From positions 95,063,239 through 95,127,238 of the forward strand of contig NC_134705.1 of NCBI RefSeq assembly GCF_043290135.1: a stretch of 64,000 bases of DNA. The letters are read 5' to 3'. Position 1 is the first letter of the stretch; each line of letters opens with the position of its first letter. Below, in pieces: positions 26,497 to 37,908 of this stretch. This DNA comes from Rhipicephalus microplus. Lineage: Eukaryota > Arthropoda > Arachnida > Ixodida > Ixodidae. The notes beneath the pieces are model-generated. The model was given only the letters and a program-made list of their open reading frames with translations. It did not search any database and was not told where the DNA came from. The position numbers were made by a program, and so were the translations under genes.

Positions 26497-28202
26497 GTTC
26501 GCCAACATATTGCCTCTTTAATAAAAACGTTACATGAGATCGCAGAAGTCACATTTTGATTTGGTACAGTTCGATATGTTATATTTACACATGTGCACAC
26601 ATACACAGACTCATGCTCAAAGCTTACTATTTGAGAAGGCACGTGCCCTGTTTGAGACACACTTACCTCTTTGGAAAAACAGCAAGATGGCACTTAGAAG
26701 CGTGGCGGTTTGGACTAGTTGGTATGACATGACGATATTTATAACGCGAGAACCGAGCGACGACAAAGCCTCCTTCTTGTCGCTTTTACGTCGTTTTGAT
26801 CTCGCGCTATAACTATCGTTATCGCAAGATGGTATTGCAGAAAAAAGTATATTATTCATTATGCCGAAATAGTGGTCACGGAAGCATCATAGTTCTGGGA
26901 ACAGTTTCATTTCCACTTTTGTGACATCATATGACCAATATTCCTGCATTTATTTCTAATTATACGTGCAATGAACAGTAGCAGTTATACGAAAGTTGAC
27001 TCACACTTTTAAAAAAGGTTTATTTCTGACTTCTTATATAGTACATGTCTACTTTAAATAAATAAACAAATAAAGTTTTCTTATCCACACAAAGCCTGAA
27101 TACAGCTTTATCAGAGTGCATGTCTGTCATACAGCGCATGAAAAGCGAGTGAGCACAGAATTGAAAACGTTGCTATTGGAAAGAAAAAGAAAACACCCAA
27201 TTTTCACTGAAGTATCCCATTCGTACTGGGGTGGTTTAAAACAAAGTATTACAAAGCACTCCCGCATAAGAGAGAATGTACCTTTAGAGTGAATGCAAGC
27301 ACGAAGATGCTTGACACCTGGACTACAAATGATAAATCTAACAACAATACAGTTATATGCAAAGAAGATGGAGACCGCACGTCTTGTACGTTTTCTGAGA
27401 TTAAATCTCTCAGCATATGTTCTAGATTGTACGTGCTGTTTTAAGATTACGTGTGTACGTGCATTAGGCATCTTATATGCCGAGATTCAAACTATGCGGT
27501 CAGATGTTCTTCCTGCTGACGCGAAAAGTGTTTTTGCGCCGCTGTGAAATGTTTCCTAACCGCATAGGCATCATCCGTCTTGTCCCAGTTTTATTTATCC
27601 GTCAGAAAATTGGGAAGTATAGAGAAATTTGTTTCTTGAAATTTTGATGTTAAATAGTAGTCCTGGAGCACAGGGGCTTTAAAATAATGTCGACTCATGC
27701 ACCTCCTTATTGGAAAGCATAATTAAACAGGTGGTTTCTATTTTTTTATTTAAAATAGCTGACTGGCTTGCTTCCAACTTCTTTGAGTATTGCCGAATGG
27801 TGAAGTCACAGCAATCGGGCTCCGTCACTTGCATGACACAAGGTTTTTCGTAAACTGAACTATTTTGAATCACGGTCTTTAGTTGACAACAGAAAAGTGG
27901 TGGCTATAGCACGAGGATATATCTCACTTATCGGAAACTATGGCCCGTAATCGCAGAGGGGTCTTAGGCTACAATTTTTCGTAAGCAAATATTTCAGTCA
28001 ATCATGATATGCTGAACATGGTCACATAAATCAGGATCATCAATGGGAAACGCCACTGCGAACGACAGCTTGTTTGGTTAATTCGGTCCCATGTTCTCCT
28101 CGTGGAAAACTTGTTGTGTCATTAGGCATGGCGCACTCACAAGTTGTCCTGTATTGGTTTCGCAAATGTTAAGCACTTGCTTGTAGAAGAAGATGCCTGT
28201 GA
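26497..28202. other. Intergenic stretch, nothing recognised
   Basis: AT-rich, with only short open frames lacking any known motif. No repeat with a second copy in the window is seen. Confidence 0.5.
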
Positions 28203-28206
28203 ATAC

Positions 28207-28375
28207 TGTCACAATGTGTCACAAGTACTCGAGGATTTATTAAACCACCGGGTAGCTATCTCTAGGACGATGCGTCAGTCGTGGCTGGCTCTCGAGCAGA
28301 TAAGAAGCACGTGATCTTCTTTTTCCTCCAGATTGAGAGCCGCTTTTGCTGTCGACCCACTACGTGCTGGTGGCA
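28207..28375 (-). repeat. 3' LTR of Gypsy element 1
   Basis: 169 bp. In element orientation it begins TGCCACCAGCACG and ends TTGTGACA. It pairs with 33630-33797. The purine-rich tract immediately upstream in element orientation marks the second-strand priming site. Confidence 0.92.
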
Positions 28376-28772
28376 TTATCCCCCTTCCGAAAAGAAAAAA
28401 AGTCCCAAAAAGAGGAAAGAAAAGTACATAGCAGCACCGCGATGCTACTACATAGGCACGTGAAAAAGAAATTGGAAATTCGGATAAAGTGAAAGTAGAA
28501 ATTGCAGAGCGTGCCAATATAACAAACGTCAATAAACGAAAAAGCAAGTTCACAAAAATAAACAAAAAACACAAAGAACGCTGTACAGTAAAGGAAAAGT
28601 TACGAGCAACGCGCAATAAATGGTTTCATGCGCAACACATGAACGACGTCCGGCCTCAGTCAGGTCCTGCTCCGTGCATGTGGTGTTGAGTCCGGAACCA
28701 CTTCGTAGTTCACGTCAGTGACGCGGCGTAACACTTTATATGGGCCAAAGTACCGGCTCAGTAACTTTTCAC
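28376..28772 (-). other. Gypsy element 1: integrase tail and 3' untranslated region
   Basis: After a frameshift near 28773 the integrase C-terminal (GPY/F-type) region continues to about 28660, with segments such as RSGLSEKLLSRY and FGPYKVLRRV. The remaining ~285 bp before the LTR is T/A-biased and non-coding in element orientation. Confidence 0.7.
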
Positions 28773-29747
28773 TTAGGCCACTGCGGCGGACGGGCGTCCA
28801 CACCCAAACTTGATCTCCGGAGTTGTAAAACACTTCTCTGTGGCGGGTGTTATAGCGTCGTGCGTCTGCCTGCTGTTGCTGGCCGAGTGCAGTCGCGCGA
28901 GCTGCCGGGCTTCCTCAGCACGCTCTGCTAATTCTTCGGCGTCTGTTGCCAACTTGTCGTCGTCTTGACACCGTAGCATCGAGTCTAGCATGGTCTGCAC
29001 TACGCGGCCGTAGAAAAGCCGAAATTGCGTGAATCGCGTGGTCTCTTGCGCGGCGGTAGTACACGCGAAGGTCACGTAAGGTAAGATCCAGTCCCATGTT
29101 TTGTGCTGTACGTCAATGTACATTGAGATCATGTCTGCGAGGGTATTATTCAGTCGCTCAGTAAGCCCGTTGGTTTGCGGGTGGTAAGCAGTTGTCCTTC
29201 GGTGTCTGGTTTTGCTCAGTTTGAAAACTTCGTCCGTAAGCTGCGCCGTGAATGCCGTCCCTCTGTCCGTTATTACACTGGAAGGAGCACCGTGTCGTAA
29301 CACGATGTGGCGCATGAAAAATTGTGCTGCCTCAGAAGCCGTGGCTCGTGGGATCGCCTGCGTCTCAGCGTGGTATGTCAAATAGTCAGTCGCGACGATC
29401 ACCCATTTGTTGCTGTCCGCAGACAGGGAAAATGGCCCGAGAATGTCCATGCCGATTTCGTCGAACGGCGTGCAGGGTGCTTCGGTGGGCTGAAGCAAAC
29501 CAGCTGGCTTAACAGATGGTTGCTTTCGGCGCTGACATTCCCGACAGCTCTTGACATACTTCTTGACGCTTGCTGAAAGTCCTGGCCAATAGTACCTCTC
29601 GCTCACTCTGGCAAGTGTCCTTGAGTAGCCCAGATGACAGGATGTGGGTTCGTCATAGCAAGCGAAGAGGACGTGAGGAGGTAAGCATGGTGACCACCAG
29701 GAGGTAAGCACGGTTGTTTGAACGAGCGTTCTTCTTGTACAGCACAC
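28773..29747 (-). pseudogene. Gypsy element 1 integrase
   Basis: Encodes most of the integrase that inserts the element's cDNA into the chromosome. The zinc-binding part has H and H in TSCHLGYS and CRECQRRK. The catalytic core keeps the first D (GMDILG), the second D (VITDRG) and the E (GLTERLN) of the DDE triad. The 5' part is joined to RNase H by a frameshift near 29700, and the C-terminal domain is in another frame. The catalytic residues are intact, but no continuous protein can be made. Confidence 0.85.
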
Positions 29748-30435
29748 CGTCTCGCAGGCAGAACAACGTCAACGAGAGGCATAAATTACGTGGTATGATA
29801 GCGCCCTGGCCCTCTAAATGATCAATGATTGGACGAATCTCTGCGTCATCTCGCTGCCGTTTGCTCAAGTCTGATGCGCTAACGGCACCCAGGAAGCCTT
29901 CGTCTTCCTCTGCTTCCTGACTGACGACATGAAGGGGTGCGCGTGACAGTGTGTCAGCGTCTTCATGCTTACGGCGGGACTTATGGACGATGGTGACATC
30001 AAATTCCTGCAGCCGCAAGCTCCACCGTGCTAGCCGTCCTGAAGGGTCGCGCAGGCTTGCCAACCAACAGAGCGCGTCATGGTCCGTCATTATCTTGAAG
30101 GGACGACCATAAAGGTACGGGCGAAACTTGGTGATTGCCCACACGACTGCGAGGCACTCTTTCTCCGTAGTGGAATAATTCGCCTCGGCACGGGATAGAG
30201 AGCGGCTGGCGTAGGGTATCACTCTTTCGGTGTCCTCTTGACGCTGAACGAGCACTGCACCGAGCCCAATGTTACTAGCGTCGGTATGGACCTCCGTGTC
30301 AGCATCATCATCGAAATTAGCAAGAACGGGCGCAGGTTGCATGCGCTTTCGCAGCTCATCAAAAGCTGCTTGTTGCTCGTTTTCCCAGCCAAACGGCGTG
30401 TCGTCCATTGTGAGACGAGTCAGAGGTTCTGCTAT
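29653..30435 (-). pseudogene. Gypsy element 1 RNase H domain
   Basis: RNase H degrades the RNA strand of the RNA/DNA hybrid during reverse transcription. HTDASNIGLGAVL holds the first catalytic aspartate, TEKECLAVVWA the glutamate, and MTDHDAL the next aspartate. It is in the same frame as the reverse transcriptase but separated from it by a TAG at 30436-30438. Its 3' end runs into a frameshift before integrase. Confidence 0.85.
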
Positions 30436-31851
30436 CTATGAAAAGCCATGAATGAACCGGCGATAGTAGGCGCACAAACCAAGGAAGCGCCGGACGGCTT
30501 TCTTATCGACAGCAGCTGGTAATTCGGCAACAGCGGCAAGCTTGTCCGGATCGGGCCGGATTCCTTCGGCACTAACTACATGTCCAAGAAATTTTAGTTC
30601 TTTATAGCCGAAGTGGCACTTCTGTGGCTTTAGTGTGAGGTCCGCCGATCGGATAGCCTCGAGCACGCTGCGCAGGCGGTGAAGGTGCTGCTCGAACGTG
30701 GTAGAGAAGACCACTACATCATCAAAGTAGACAAGACAAGTCTGCCACTTGAGCCCTGTGAGGACAGTGTCCATCATTCGCTGGAAAGTTGCCGGTGCTG
30801 AACACAAGCCAAAAGGGAACACTCGAAATTGGTATAGGCCGTCTGGAGTCACGAAGGCTGTTTTCTCACGGTCTCGCTGATCTACCTCGATTTGCCAATA
30901 ACCGCTTTTGAGATCGAGAGAAGTGAAATAATGGGCACGACGAAATCTACCCAGCGAATCGTCGATACGTGGCAGCGGATACACATCCTTTTTGGTCACG
31001 TTGTCAAGCTTTTGGTAGTCGACGCAGAAGCGTAGCGACCCGTCCTTCTTCTTGACAAGTACCACTGGAGATGACCGTGGGCTGTTAGATGGTTCAATAA
31101 CGCCATCGCCAAGCATCTCGCCGACTTGCGTACGTATCGTTTCACCTTCTTTAGCCGACACACGGTAGGGGTTCTGGTGTATCGGGCGTACGTCCTCGTA
31201 CGTGATGATCCTGTGTTGAGTGACAGACATCTGGCGGACCTCTAAGCAACTTGCGAAGCAAGACCTGAACTCGAACAAGAGTGCTCGTAGCGCAGTCTGG
31301 TTATCGGTGGACAGATCAGGATTGATGTCAATATTACTCATTGACGTGTCGGCGGTATCCACTAGTTCTGACGTGAGACAGTTGGTGACGTTTGCTACTT
31401 TGTGGGCAAACGCTATCGAAGTGCCACGGAACAGATGTCGATGCTCGTTGCTAAAGTTGGTTACGAGCAATTGAGACCGGCCATAATGAACATGTATTAA
31501 ACTTCTAGCTACACAAATGCCTTGCTGCAGGAGGTGTTCTAAATTTGTCTCGGCCACCACATCGCCATCGCTCAAACCACAGCATGTTACGTCGGCTAGA
31601 ACACTTGCTCCCGGAGGAAGCGTCACGCTCTGTTCAGAAATACGCAGTACGTCGACACGCCTTCCGTCATCCTGCACGTTGATTTCTCGCTGGTTCTGAG
31701 AACGTGACGCGGAGCTCTTGCACATAAATGATAGCTCCAATTTCCTGTAGAAAGTCAACTCCCAGGATGACGTCACGGGAGCATTCGCGTAGAACGAGAC
31801 AGCTTGCTTCGAATGTATACCCTTGCATCTGTACTCTAGTTGTGCAGGCAC
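30436..31851 (-). pseudogene. Gypsy element 1 reverse transcriptase
   Basis: RNA-dependent DNA polymerase of the element. Visible blocks in order are [54 protein letters not shown], the catalytic box YFDD (about 30712-30740) and FLGHVVSAEGIRPDP. YFDD replaces the commoner YLDD but keeps both aspartates. The frame is open for 471 codons, joined to the protease through a frameshift near 31700 and stopped by TAG at its 3' end. Confidence 0.88.
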
Positions 31852-32145
31852 CCAGTGGAGTAACGACGTGGCCAGCAGCTGTCAGAATCTGTGAGTTATG
31901 CCATGGCGTGATGACTTTGTTCAGCTGCGTTGTCAGCTTCCCGCTCAGTATGGAATAGTCGGCGCCGGTGCCCAATAACGCATTAACTGCACAACCATCA
32001 ATTGTCACTGCTATGTCGAGTGAAAGTCGGCCATCCTTTGCAGCAGTATGTGATGTTGGACCGGTTTCTGTACGATTCTGCGTCAATAGGAGGTCTTCAG
32101 TGCTTCGACGTTCAGTGACCCCGCCCCCAGAGGTCGCTTGGGCTA
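31667..32145 (-). pseudogene. Gypsy element 1 protease with altered active site
   Basis: A retropepsin-type aspartic protease that would release Gag and Pol proteins. The active site reads LGTGADYS where the family has a D-T-G triad, so the catalytic aspartate is glycine. The later ILGVDFL block of the fold is intact. In element orientation the frame is open from the gag stop at 32143-32145 and lies in the -1 frame relative to gag. It has no good ATG, which fits synthesis by frameshifting. Confidence 0.82.
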
Positions 32146-33459
32146 GTTTTCCCGGCGGGGGCTTTGAGACCGTGTGGTAGAATACCGCTGGGGCATTGAT
32201 GAAAATCGCCTCGGTGATGGCGAGCGCGACTGGCGCCCGGCAGACGGTGGTGCATGCTGCTGGGAGAGGTAGTTATCGATTTCGCGCGGTCTCTGGCCGT
32301 GACGGGGTGGTGGTGAGTACGCAGAGAAACCGCGAAGCCCAAGACGGCGATATGGGCACTGGCGGTACAAGTGATCAGCTTCTCCACAGTGAAAGCACAG
32401 AGGCCGGCGATCAGGTGTGCGTCAAACATCAGACTTCCGAGGAGACGTGCACCGATCGTCGATTTACTGAACTGGTGACACCGAAGGATGGGCGACAGAA
32501 GCGCCAGGGACAAAGGGAAAGGGTGGTGGCGTGTACGTGCCTTCGTAGTACGGTATGTGCTGCGCTGACTGGAGTGAAACAGCAGGAACAGGATGGACGG
32601 ATAATGGCGGCGATGCAGCAGGGCGTTTCAAGGCTTCTGCGTAGGTTGTCTCACGGCGGTATTCAGCAGGAGCTTGCGCAGCTGTATCAGGAGACAAAGT
32701 GTTCCGGAGGGCCTGGTGCAGCTCATCCTTGATCACAGTTGCAGTAGAGTTAACCATAGGATGAGGTGTTACACCAGCCTTTTGCAACTATTCACGTGCT
32801 ATATCACAGATGAGTTCACGTAGACAGTCGTAGCTGGTTCTAGTGGCGGTGAAAATGTCGGCAGTATACATTCCACTAGCTTGCCTGTCGTATTGGTTGG
32901 ATCGCTGCTGCAGCATTTTTTCCATTGTCACGGCCTCGGACAAGAACTCCGCGACCGTCTTCGGAGGGCTGCGCACGAGGTCGGCAAAAAGCTGGTCCTT
33001 GACACCGCGCATCAAGTGACGCAACTTCTTGTCCTCCGTCATTCTTGAATCAGCCCGTCGGAAGAGGCGCGTCATGTCTTTGACGTACGCGGTCACAGTC
33101 TCGTTTGACAACTGGACGCGGGCCAGAATAGCTCGTTCAGCTCATTTTTGGCGATCAGCAGTTGCATAGTTCTGCAGAAGTGTACGAGAGAATTCGGGCC
33201 ACGTCGTCAGCTGCTCCTCTCGGTTTTGATACCACGTACGTGCCCCGTCTTCGAGGTAGAAATAGACACTACCCAGTTTCGCCGCGTCGTCTCACTCATT
33301 CAAGGTGGCTACGCGCTCGAAGTCTGCCAACTAGTCCTCAACGTCCTCGTGATCCGTGCCATGGAACGTCGTCGGTGCCCGTGGTCTTTCCAACGTATTG
33401 CGGTTCGACGTCGTGCTTCCCGTGCCTGTTGACGAGGTTTGCACTGAAGCGCTGGTCAT
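32143..33459 (-). pseudogene. Gypsy element 1 gag (capsid and zinc knuckle)
   Basis: The first ATG in the frame is at 33459. Capsid-like sequence includes YQNREEQLTTWPEF and AVTMEKMLQQR. The nucleocapsid has one CCHC knuckle, CFHCGEADHLYRQC (about 32359-32400), followed by an arginine- and serine-rich tail ending at TAG 32143-32145. Six in-frame stops interrupt it before that, three of them TGA. One, TAG at 32788-32790 after IARE, lies at the same homologous position as the single stop in gag of element 2. The final GAA-AAC-TAG is also shared. Confidence 0.82.
32146..32152 (-). promoter_or_regulatory. Candidate -1 frameshift site at gag end, element 1
   Basis: On the minus strand GGAAAAC, read G-GAA-AAC in the gag frame, directly precedes the gag TAG. 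The pol frame is -1 and open from this point into the protease. Element 2 has the identical heptamer and stop. The heptamer has the X-XXY-YYZ layout only loosely (GGA instead of three identical bases), but GGA-type sites of this kind are known in retroviruses. Confidence 0.5.
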
Positions 33460-33608
33460 GTTTGTCGACGTGGTGGGAGCAGTATCGTCGATTTCCGGAG
33501 GCAATCCCCTGATTCGATGGCTGGTCCGATGCACGGGAGTATTGATTGGCACTGGACTAGTATCACGGCTTCCTGGGGGGGGGGGGGGGTCTGAAGCATC
33601 CGTGAGAC

Positions 33609-33626
33609 TACCCAGCACTTCCACCA
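33609..33626 (-). other. Primer-binding site of Gypsy element 1
   Basis: In element orientation TGGTGGAAGTGCTGGGTA begins three bases after the 5' LTR. It begins with TGG, complementary to a tRNA CCA end. Elements 2 and 3 have closely similar sequences at the same spacing. I cannot name the tRNA. Confidence 0.65.
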
Positions 33627-33629
33627 GTT

Positions 33630-33797
33630 TGTCACGATGAGTCACAAGTACTGGGGGTTTATTAAACCACCGGGTAGCTATCTCTAGGACGATGCGTCAG
33701 TCGTGGCTGGCTCTCGAGCAGAGAAGAAGCACGTGATCTTCTTTTTCTTCCAGATTGAGAGCCGCTCTTGCTGTCGACCCACTACGTGCTGGTGGCA
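33630..33797 (-). repeat. 5' LTR of Gypsy element 1
   Basis: 168 bp, about 95% identical to 28207-28375. The flanking ATAC at 33798-33801 completes the target duplication. Confidence 0.92.
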
Positions 33798-33801
33798 ATA
33801 C

Positions 33802-34560
33802 GTTCAATGGTCAGGCGTTACAAAGGCACAATAAAGCCTAAGTTCCACAATGACTTTCCGAAGGGCCTAACTTGGCGGCAACATTAATTAGGGTGGCGCA
33901 ATACTAGGTCACGAATAGTTACATTCAAATAAACTGATTATCTTGTATTCGGGTAATATGTAGGAAGTTTACTAAAGCTAATTTATTATTATATATTCCA
34001 TGTTTACACTGCTGATTCCGCGTGATTGTAGCATCTTGCCTTTGAGCTGAAGCTCATCGGTTCAATTTCAGCCATGGCGATTAAGACGAGGGAATTCATT
34101 TGCTGAGAAAAAAAGTTTTCGAAGATTGCCCGTAGCCACACTAGGCTTCAAACAAAAAAAGTAGACGACTATGCATGAACACTAATCTGGTTCCTTCTAG
34201 TGGGTTTCGAGGCCCCAGTTGTGTGATCGGGGTTATTGCTAGGTTTCTTCTACGTTGATTCCGAGAGGTTCTAGTTAAACCATCACGGCACCAATGTTCA
34301 AAGCCGAGATACAGAACATCGCGCCAAAAACAAGCGGTCGCATCTCTCAACGATCGACGGGCATGTCGTCGTTAGCGCAGACCTTTTATCATAATATTGT
34401 TTTCTGGACGCCAAAGTTGCCCTTCCTGTTGTCTAGTATTCTCTAGCGGTGCGATATCGTGGCCTCCGGCTCACTTTCATCTTTTCGCTACCATTTGTTG
34501 GGGCTTTAACTGCCTGTTTCATTTTTTTTCGGAACCAGAGATGAGTTTCCTAAGATTACC
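33802..34560. other. Spacer, nothing recognised
   Basis: No gene. A weak B-box-like GGTTCAATTTC near 34050 lacks the rest of a tRNA. AT-rich sequence otherwise. Confidence 0.5.
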
Positions 34561-34952
34561 TAGAGGGGACTCTGGTGCTGTGACCATTTAGTGACCATGG
34601 GAATGATGGGTAGTACACGATAATGCCTAGTCTTCGTACTTGCCAGCGGCAAATTGTACTTGTGGCTTTGCTTATTGCTTTGTTTCGGTTTTGTTTCAAA
34701 GGAAAGAACGAATCCTTTTGAACTTCGTGACCCGATTCGAAAGGGTAAGCCTAAAAGATTAAGGTGGTGAAGCGCAACCACTGAACTTTTGCTGATTTTT
34801 GTTTCGCGAGGAAACAGCTCCAAGCCGCCCGTACACACACAGAGCCAGAAGTACAAAAAGTAGACAAATTCATGTACTACCCATCATTCGCATGCTCACT
34901 GAAGCGCCGTGCGTTGTAGCTTCCACAGACACTATCACCAGAGTTCTCTCTA
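34561..34952 (+). mobile_element. MITE with long terminal inverted repeats, copy 2
   Basis: The left end TAGAGGGGACTCTGGTG and inner GAATGATGGGTAGTACA are matched in inverse at the right end by TGTACTACCCATCATTC and CACCAGAGTTCTCTCTA. The ends are better preserved than in the copy at 15163-15538. It is about 390 bp with no transposase. Confidence 0.78.
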
Positions 34953-35659
34953 GTGTATATTTAGGAAACTTAATAGTGTGGCGGGCTTTATTCAGTTTAC
35001 GGGGCAGGTACCCTTTTAATAATATGATATTTATACGGTACGCCGCAGTGGCGCAAATTTGTTTAATTAGTTTGTTTGTGTGTTTCTTTGTAGCCTGGAA
35101 ACTGTGAGGCATACCAACTCTGGAAGATCGGCCGCTTCATGACGAAAGTCTTTTTTGATAATTTTAAGTGGACCAATCATGGGTAGTGGGTTTTACCCAT
35201 ACTCTGTGGCACGCACTCGTTCATGATGTTGATAATTTTGTTACAGGCCGTGGCCAGGCCCGTAGCGAGAGGGTGACATATCCCCCTCCGCCTTCCCCTC
35301 TAAAATTCGGATGAAGGATGGGTGTACTACCGAAGACTAAAATTCGGCAGATCCAACGTACCTGGGAATCGTCGTTATACGAAGCATGCAGGGGGAAGGT
35401 GACCGTGTTGAAATTTTTTTATTGACCGACACGTCATGAAATCACGCAAAATATATATACAAATGTTGCACGCACAGACATATGTTGAAGAGTTGCAGAT
35501 GTTTATATAGCCAGTTGCTTGCACTTGCGCAACGATGTCAACTGGAACATACGTATTACCAACACCAGAAGCTGATATGAAGCGCTGATGCTCGCGAGGA
35601 TGCTGGCCTTGGACACTGCTACACAAATCATCTTCAGTGCATGTCAACTAACTACAACT

Positions 35660-36240
35660 GACGTTAACCCGGCGTGACGGCTGTATCAAAGGAGTACATA
35701 TGTAATGTTTATAAAATTGGGTAGGCAGCACTGCAACCCCAATTGACGTTTCACGAAGATTAGCGTCTATTTGAAAAGCAGCTCCGAGACCTGGCATAGC
35801 TTTGTGGTAGAATGCTTCATTGCCACGCAGAATGCTTGGGTTCAATTCCAGCTGGGACCCTGACATTTATTCTTTAAATTCGTCAGGTCGACGCTACCGA
35901 TGACGGGTATTTCTTAACGCTCGCGAGTTGTGTGTTCTCATTATTCTTCAGTAGATACTAAGTGTCAAACACCTGTGGCACATACCCGCACACCAGTGGC
36001 GCATACCCGCCCGTCGGTATGTGCCAGTGTCTGACGAAAAGTGTTTGACGGCGTGCGCGACGGGATTGTGACATTATTCATGTCCTGACCAGCGCGTCAT
36101 ATTCATTAAACTATTTTACCCTCCCATGCTAATTTTGGTTCACGCCAAGTTAAAAGGGTGACCACGAGAGCACCCAAGCGTAAGCGGCTAGATAGATACG
36201 CTCAAAGTCACCAAAGTTCGCTAAGAAATGCTTCACATTT
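35660..36240 (+). repeat. Dispersed ~600-bp repeat, copy B
   Basis: Aligns with 8993-9595 along its length. It is the better copy, with an intact tRNA-like module at 35793-35860 and the CTAGATAGATAC...GAAATGCTTCACATT end. Confidence 0.75.
35793..35860 (+). repeat. tRNA-Gly(GCC)-like module inside a dispersed repeat
   Basis: The stretch has GTGGTAGAATGCTTC resembling the A-box/D-arm, TGCCACGCA resembling an anticodon loop with GCC, and GGGTTCAATTCC as a B box. Order and spacing are those of tRNA-Gly(GCC). The acceptor stem does not pair well, so this is a tRNA-derived piece, not a working tRNA gene. Confidence 0.5.
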
Positions 36241-36516
36241 AATAACAAAAATAGGAGTTTTTGAGAGCCTTCAACGGAAGCTCTCCCGCCCCTCCCCCCC
36301 TCTGCCTATCAAAAAAATTCCTGGCTAAGGGTTCTGGCCCTGACACATCACCGTTTTATGAAAGGCCAGAAAAATTTACGGCAACGTTAAGCAGCTTTGT
36401 TCTAAAAACAAAAGTAATTGAACAGTAGCGCATAGTCACGTGCCCGGTCGAAATGTTTTGATGCGAACATTTAAGCCGTGATTCTGAATCCCAGTCACGC
36501 TGGCTGCATTTCTACG

Positions 36517-36726
36517 TGACCCGCAGGTCGCGGGTTCGATTCCCGGCTGCGGCGGCTGCATTTTCGATGGAGGCGGAAATGTTGTAGGCCCGTGTGGTCA
36601 GATTTAGGCGCACGTTAAAGAACCCCAGGTGGTCTAAATTTCCAGAGCTCTCCACTACGGCGTCTCTCTTAATAATATGCTGGTTTTGGGACGTTAAACC
36701 CCACAAATCAATCAATCAATCAATCA
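36517..36726 (+). mobile_element. Ruka-like SINE, 5'-truncated, with target duplication
   Basis: Starts inside the tRNA-like head at GACCCGCAGG, keeps the B box GGGTTCGATTCCC and the full body, and ends in (CAAT)n. The 12-bp duplication TGCATTTCTACG lies at 36505-36516 and 36727-36738. Confidence 0.92.
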
Positions 36727-36738
36727 TGCATTTCTACG

Positions 36739-37200
36739 GGAGTGAGAGCAGTAGCATCCGTGTACTTGACTTTAGGTGCCGCTTGAGAAACTCTACGTAG
36801 TTGATTTTGATCGAGAACCGCATACTGCATCATGCTTCAAAAACAACGTGGTTTTGACACGGAAAACACCAATTCATGAATAATTTGTAAAAGTATTATT
36901 TCTTGAAGGCGTGCGATTGGCCCAGTAAAGATGAACAAAACCGTGACATGACTCAGAAAAAAAAACGTTGCTGCGGTGTTTTTTAGCAAATATCAATGGA
37001 CAACTATGTTAACAAACCATGGTTTAGAACAACATGTTTTCCACTTACCTAAAGATTCCCCATAGCTTTGCAGCCTCCTGTACGCTTTGTACTGCCCAGA
37101 CGGGAATGAGCCGGTAAAAACAACCTTTTGATCCGTCCGCCCGCTGTTTGTCGACGTGCCGCAAGGGTGATATTGCCTCCTCACTATGAGCCCACAAATG
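36739..37200. other. Spacer between two SINEs, nothing recognised
   Basis: AT-rich sequence with no open frame showing a known domain. Confidence 0.5.
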
Positions 37201-37208
37201 CTTTGTAT

Positions 37209-37388
37209 GCAGCCGGCGGCGGCGGCTGCATTTTCGATGGAGGCGAAAATGCTGTAGGCCCGTGTGCTCAGATTTCGGTGCACGTTAAGGAACCCCAGGT
37301 GGTCGAAATTTCCGGAGCCCTCCACTACGGCATCTCTCATAACAATTTGGTGGTTTTAGGTTGTTGCACCTCACATATCGATCAATCA
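37209..37388 (+). mobile_element. Ruka-like SINE, 5'-truncated, with target duplication
   Basis: Begins near the CGGCGGCGGCTGCA part of the SINE and runs to TCACATATCGATCAATCA. CTTTGTAT at 37201-37208 and 37389-37396 is the target duplication. The tRNA-like head is missing. Confidence 0.9.
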
Positions 37389-37396
37389 CTTTGTAT

Positions 37397-37674
37397 ACCC
37401 AGCAGCAGGGGCGTCACATTGGCTCCCTTACAAATGAAGACGTGCCGAATCTGCCTGCGGACAACACCAAGTCTTTGTGTCTCCATCGGCCATTCACGAT
37501 TGTGAACAGTCAATGCTTTGCTAGTTGCCTGCAGTAAAAATCATATAGGGAGCCAAGGATTCCTCGAAGGGCACGCATGAGCCCGTTATCTTGAAGGGAA
37601 AAAAGCAACATGGAAGCAGGGCACAAAAAAAATGGCAGCATATCCACGGAGTGAATGATGGGGAGTGGGGCGAA
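37397..37674. other. Short spacer, nothing recognised
   Basis: No feature supported apart from an A-run near 37627. Confidence 0.4.
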
Positions 37675-37865
37675 GCATTCATCCGTCCATTCGTTTTTGC
37701 TTCCGTCCGTTCCTGCGTACGTCTGTGTAACCGTCCATGTGTCCATCCATTCGTCCGTGCGTGCATCTGTTCGTGCGTTCGTCCCTGCGTTCGTCCATGC
37801 ATCCGCGCCTGCGTCCGTTCATGCGCCCATCCATGCATCTGTCGGTGTGTCCGTTCGTCCATCTA
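37675..37865. repeat. Degenerate tetranucleotide array (TCCG/TCCA/TGCG)
   Basis: About 190 bp of imperfect four-base units such as GTCC, ATCC, GTTC, GTGC. Because units are four bases long and lack stops, several frames on both strands stay open and give Arg/His/Thr-rich or Val/Cys/Pro-rich translations. These are not genes. Confidence 0.85.
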
Positions 37866-37908
37866 TTCAACACTCTAAGTACCACCATCTCGCATCATTT
37901 CATCATAG

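Larger units (their letters stand above)
28207..33797 (-). mobile_element. Ty3/Gypsy LTR retrotransposon, element 1 (decayed)
   Basis: A complete but inactive element of 5591 bp on the minus strand. LTRs are 28207-28375 and 33630-33797, both with TG...CA ends and about seven substitutions and one indel between them. The 4-bp duplication ATAC (28203-28206 and 33798-33801) flanks it, which is GTAT in element orientation. Order is gag, protease, reverse transcriptase, RNase H, integrase, with no env. A primer-binding site follows the 5' LTR after three bases, and a GGAAGGGGGATAA purine tract precedes the 3' LTR. The frame is broken by at least seven stops and two frameshifts. Confidence 0.93.
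35255..36336 (+). mobile_element. hAT-like non-autonomous element carrying the ~600-bp repeat
   Basis: The left end is CAGGCCCGTAGCGAG; the right end, read inverted, is CAGAACCCTTAGCCAG. Both resemble the terminus at 161-175. The flanks GCCGTGGC (35247-35254) and GCCCTGAC (36337-36344) match at six of eight positions, in keeping with an old 8-bp hAT duplication. The interior holds copy B of the dispersed repeat (35660-36240). No transposase is encoded. The boundaries are an inference from diverged ends. Confidence 0.5.

Noticed and set aside
34034..34082. Possible tRNA with a GGTTCAATTTC B box
   Set aside because: No A box at the right distance and no acceptor stem pairing.
35793..35860. Functional tRNA-Gly gene
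   Set aside because: The acceptor stem does not pair and the sequence is embedded in a repeat with a degenerate second copy.
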